Of a stretch of DNA of 6,293 nt, positions 5,417 to 6,293 are shown piece after piece. The notes beneath the pieces were generated by a model. The model was not told the origin of the DNA, made no database searches, and saw nothing but the letters and a program-made list of their open reading frames with translations. Position 1 is the stretch's first letter, and the number at the start of each line of letters is the position of its first letter. Origin of the DNA: Candidatus Bathyarchaeota archaeon JdFR-04 (GTDB taxonomy: Archaea > Thermoproteota > Bathyarchaeia > Bathyarchaeales > UBA233); contig MTLR01000086.1 in assembly GCA_002010925.1 (NCBI GenBank), positions 1-6,293 of the forward strand, given 5' to 3'. The position numbers were made by a program, and so were the translations under genes.

Positions 5417-6265
5417 TCATCCTTCCTGTTTAACTCGTTTCGGAACTCGAGTTTTGCCGCCTTTTACTCGTATGAGGTCAGATATCTGCATTAAAGTTTT
5501 GGTTATGCGTTTCTTAGCAGTAGTGGAATCCTTAGCTGTGGTTGAGAGGTGAATCTCAATGTGAGGTTTTTTCTTGACGCCTTTTGGGTGCGATTTGATG
5601 TAGACGTATGGATTGTCCCTCATTACTTCGTCTATTAAAGGTGCAATTTCCGACTCTACGATTCCGTCAACGTAAATGCTTGTTTCGAAAAATGTTACAT
5701 TCTGGGCTTGTTTCCTCACAAGGGCGGCAACTGATTCATCGAATATAGCTTTCATTTCTGAGGGGACTCCTGGTAAAGCGATTATAAGGGTATCCTTGTG
5801 TCTTAGGAGCACGCCGGGCGCTGTTCCAATTGGATTGGGTAACGGCTTGCTGTCTTCCGGAAGTTTAGCCATCTTAACCCGATGAGGGGTTAACTCGAAC
5901 TTCTCGATCTTCCCTTCCTTAACGTAGGTTCGGTATTTTTCTTCCACCATTTTGTAGGCTTCTTGGTTAATTTCGAGGCTACGGTTTAAGGCTTTGGCTA
6001 TTCCCTCTAAGGTTTTGTCGTCGAAGGTTGGGCCGAGTCCTCCAGTAGTTATTAGAATTTTCGGCTTTCGTTGCAGGGCTTCCTTTAGAGTTTCGGCTAT
6101 TTCTTCTATGTTGTCGCCTATTGTCGTTATGCGTTTAACCTCTAATCCAAGCGTGGTTAGGCGTTTAGCTAACCACTGTGCGTTTGTGTTTAAAGTTTTT
6201 CCTATGAGAAGTTCATTTCCGACGCATAAAAGTTCTGCATGGATGGGCAAGTTTTCTCCTTCCAT
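5417..6265 (-). CDS. CinA-like MoCF-domain (molybdopterin-binding-like) protein
   Basis: A 282-residue cytoplasmic protein (277 if started at the TTG described separately) of the COG1058 type: the MoCF/competence-damage domain without the bacterial C-terminal NMN deamidase domain. Landmarks are AELLCVGNELLIGKTLNTN (10-28), ILITTGGLGPTFDD (70-83), NPIGTAPG (144-151) and LPGVPSEM (164-171), followed by an alpha/beta region to about 250 and a basic tail (KGGKTRVPKRVK). Archaeal members are often annotated as NMN deamidase-related, but the deamidase domain is absent here. Bacterial CinA N-terminal domains act as ADP-ribose pyrophosphatases, so a nucleotide-linked role is possible; the real archaeal substrate is not established. 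A small internal repeat, TTAKDSTTAKK, lies near residues 242-252. The gene appears complete apart from its promoter, which lies mostly beyond the window. The following binding-protein gene is 98 bases away, and a functional link is not evident. Confidence 0.85.
   Translation of the reverse strand: MEGENLPIHAELLCVGNELLIGKTLNTNAQWLAKRLTTLGLEVKRITTIGDNIEEIAETLKEALQRKPKILITTGGLGPTFDDKTLEGIAKALNRSLEINQEAYKMVEEKYRTYVKEGKIEKFELTPHRVKMAKLPEDSKPLPNPIGTAPGVLLRHKDTLIIALPGVPSEMKAIFDESVAALVRKQAQNVTFFETSIYVDGIVESEIAPLIDEVMRDNPYVYIKSHPKGVKKKPHIEIHLSTTAKDSTTAKKRITKTLMQISDLIRVKGGKTRVPKRVKQEG
6248..6262 (-). promoter_or_regulatory. internal Shine-Dalgarno and alternative TTG start of the CinA-like gene
   Basis: GAAGGAGA on the minus strand (6262-6255) lies within the first codons after the ATG at 6265 and is followed, 5 bases after GGAG, by an in-frame TTG (6250-6248). 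Starting there gives MPIHAELLCVGNELLIG, which is close to the usual family N-terminus. The ATG at 6265 has no Shine-Dalgarno and would need a leaderless transcript. Both are plausible, and the TTG is slightly favoured. Confidence 0.5.
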
Positions 6266-6293
6266 TCATTTAATGAGTGTTAAGGAAAATAAA

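Noticed and set aside
5498..5536. Short internal DNA repeat encoding TTAKDSTTAKK as a possible mobile or regulatory repeat
   Set aside because: It is two imperfect copies inside a coding region, in frame, with no wider pattern; a local duplication in a loop is enough to explain it.

Overview
The window looks like a chromosomal fragment of an archaeon, most likely an uncultivated TACK-type (Bathyarchaeia-like) lineage. The lineage call is an inference from gene content: a winged-helix protein of the archaeal DUF4443 type, a GPN-loop GTPase of archaeal length, an archaeal-length CinA/MoCF-domain protein, and a heavily sequon-bearing oligopeptide-binding protein with a dockerin-like tail. Several genes also have AT-rich TATA-like boxes and T-rich ends instead of bacterial -35/-10 promoters and hairpin terminators. 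No rRNA, tRNA, CRISPR array, insertion sequence or phage gene is visible.

Left half, plus strand (1-2176): the C-terminal half of an M29-type metallo-aminopeptidase (cut by the window edge), a conserved-looking 82-residue protein with a PC4-like sequence pattern, a 147-residue membrane protein with a Gln/Glu/Pro pentad-repeat N-terminus and two membrane spans, and a winged-helix plus DUF4443 protein. Each of the last three has its own candidate TATA box, so this need not be one operon.

Right half, minus strand (6265-2183), in transcription order: a CinA-like MoCF-domain protein, a large secreted peptide-binding protein (755 aa), and a GPN-loop GTPase. The GTPase converges on the DUF4443 gene with only 6 bases between the two stop codons. 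Gaps of about 100 bases separate the minus-strand genes, and the GTPase has its own candidate promoter.

Two observations stand out. First, the binding protein has its family 5 (DppA/OppA-like) segments in circularly permuted order: the part that is normally C-terminal comes first and the normally N-terminal part follows, then an Ig-like domain and a two-loop dockerin-like module. Second, the GPN GTPase has no ATG, GTG or TTG upstream of its P-loop; where the initiator Met is expected there is ACG, correctly spaced from a purine-rich Shine-Dalgarno-like tract. The usual annotation from the first ATG would remove the P-loop. The genes otherwise look like unrelated housekeeping and transport functions rather than one pathway.
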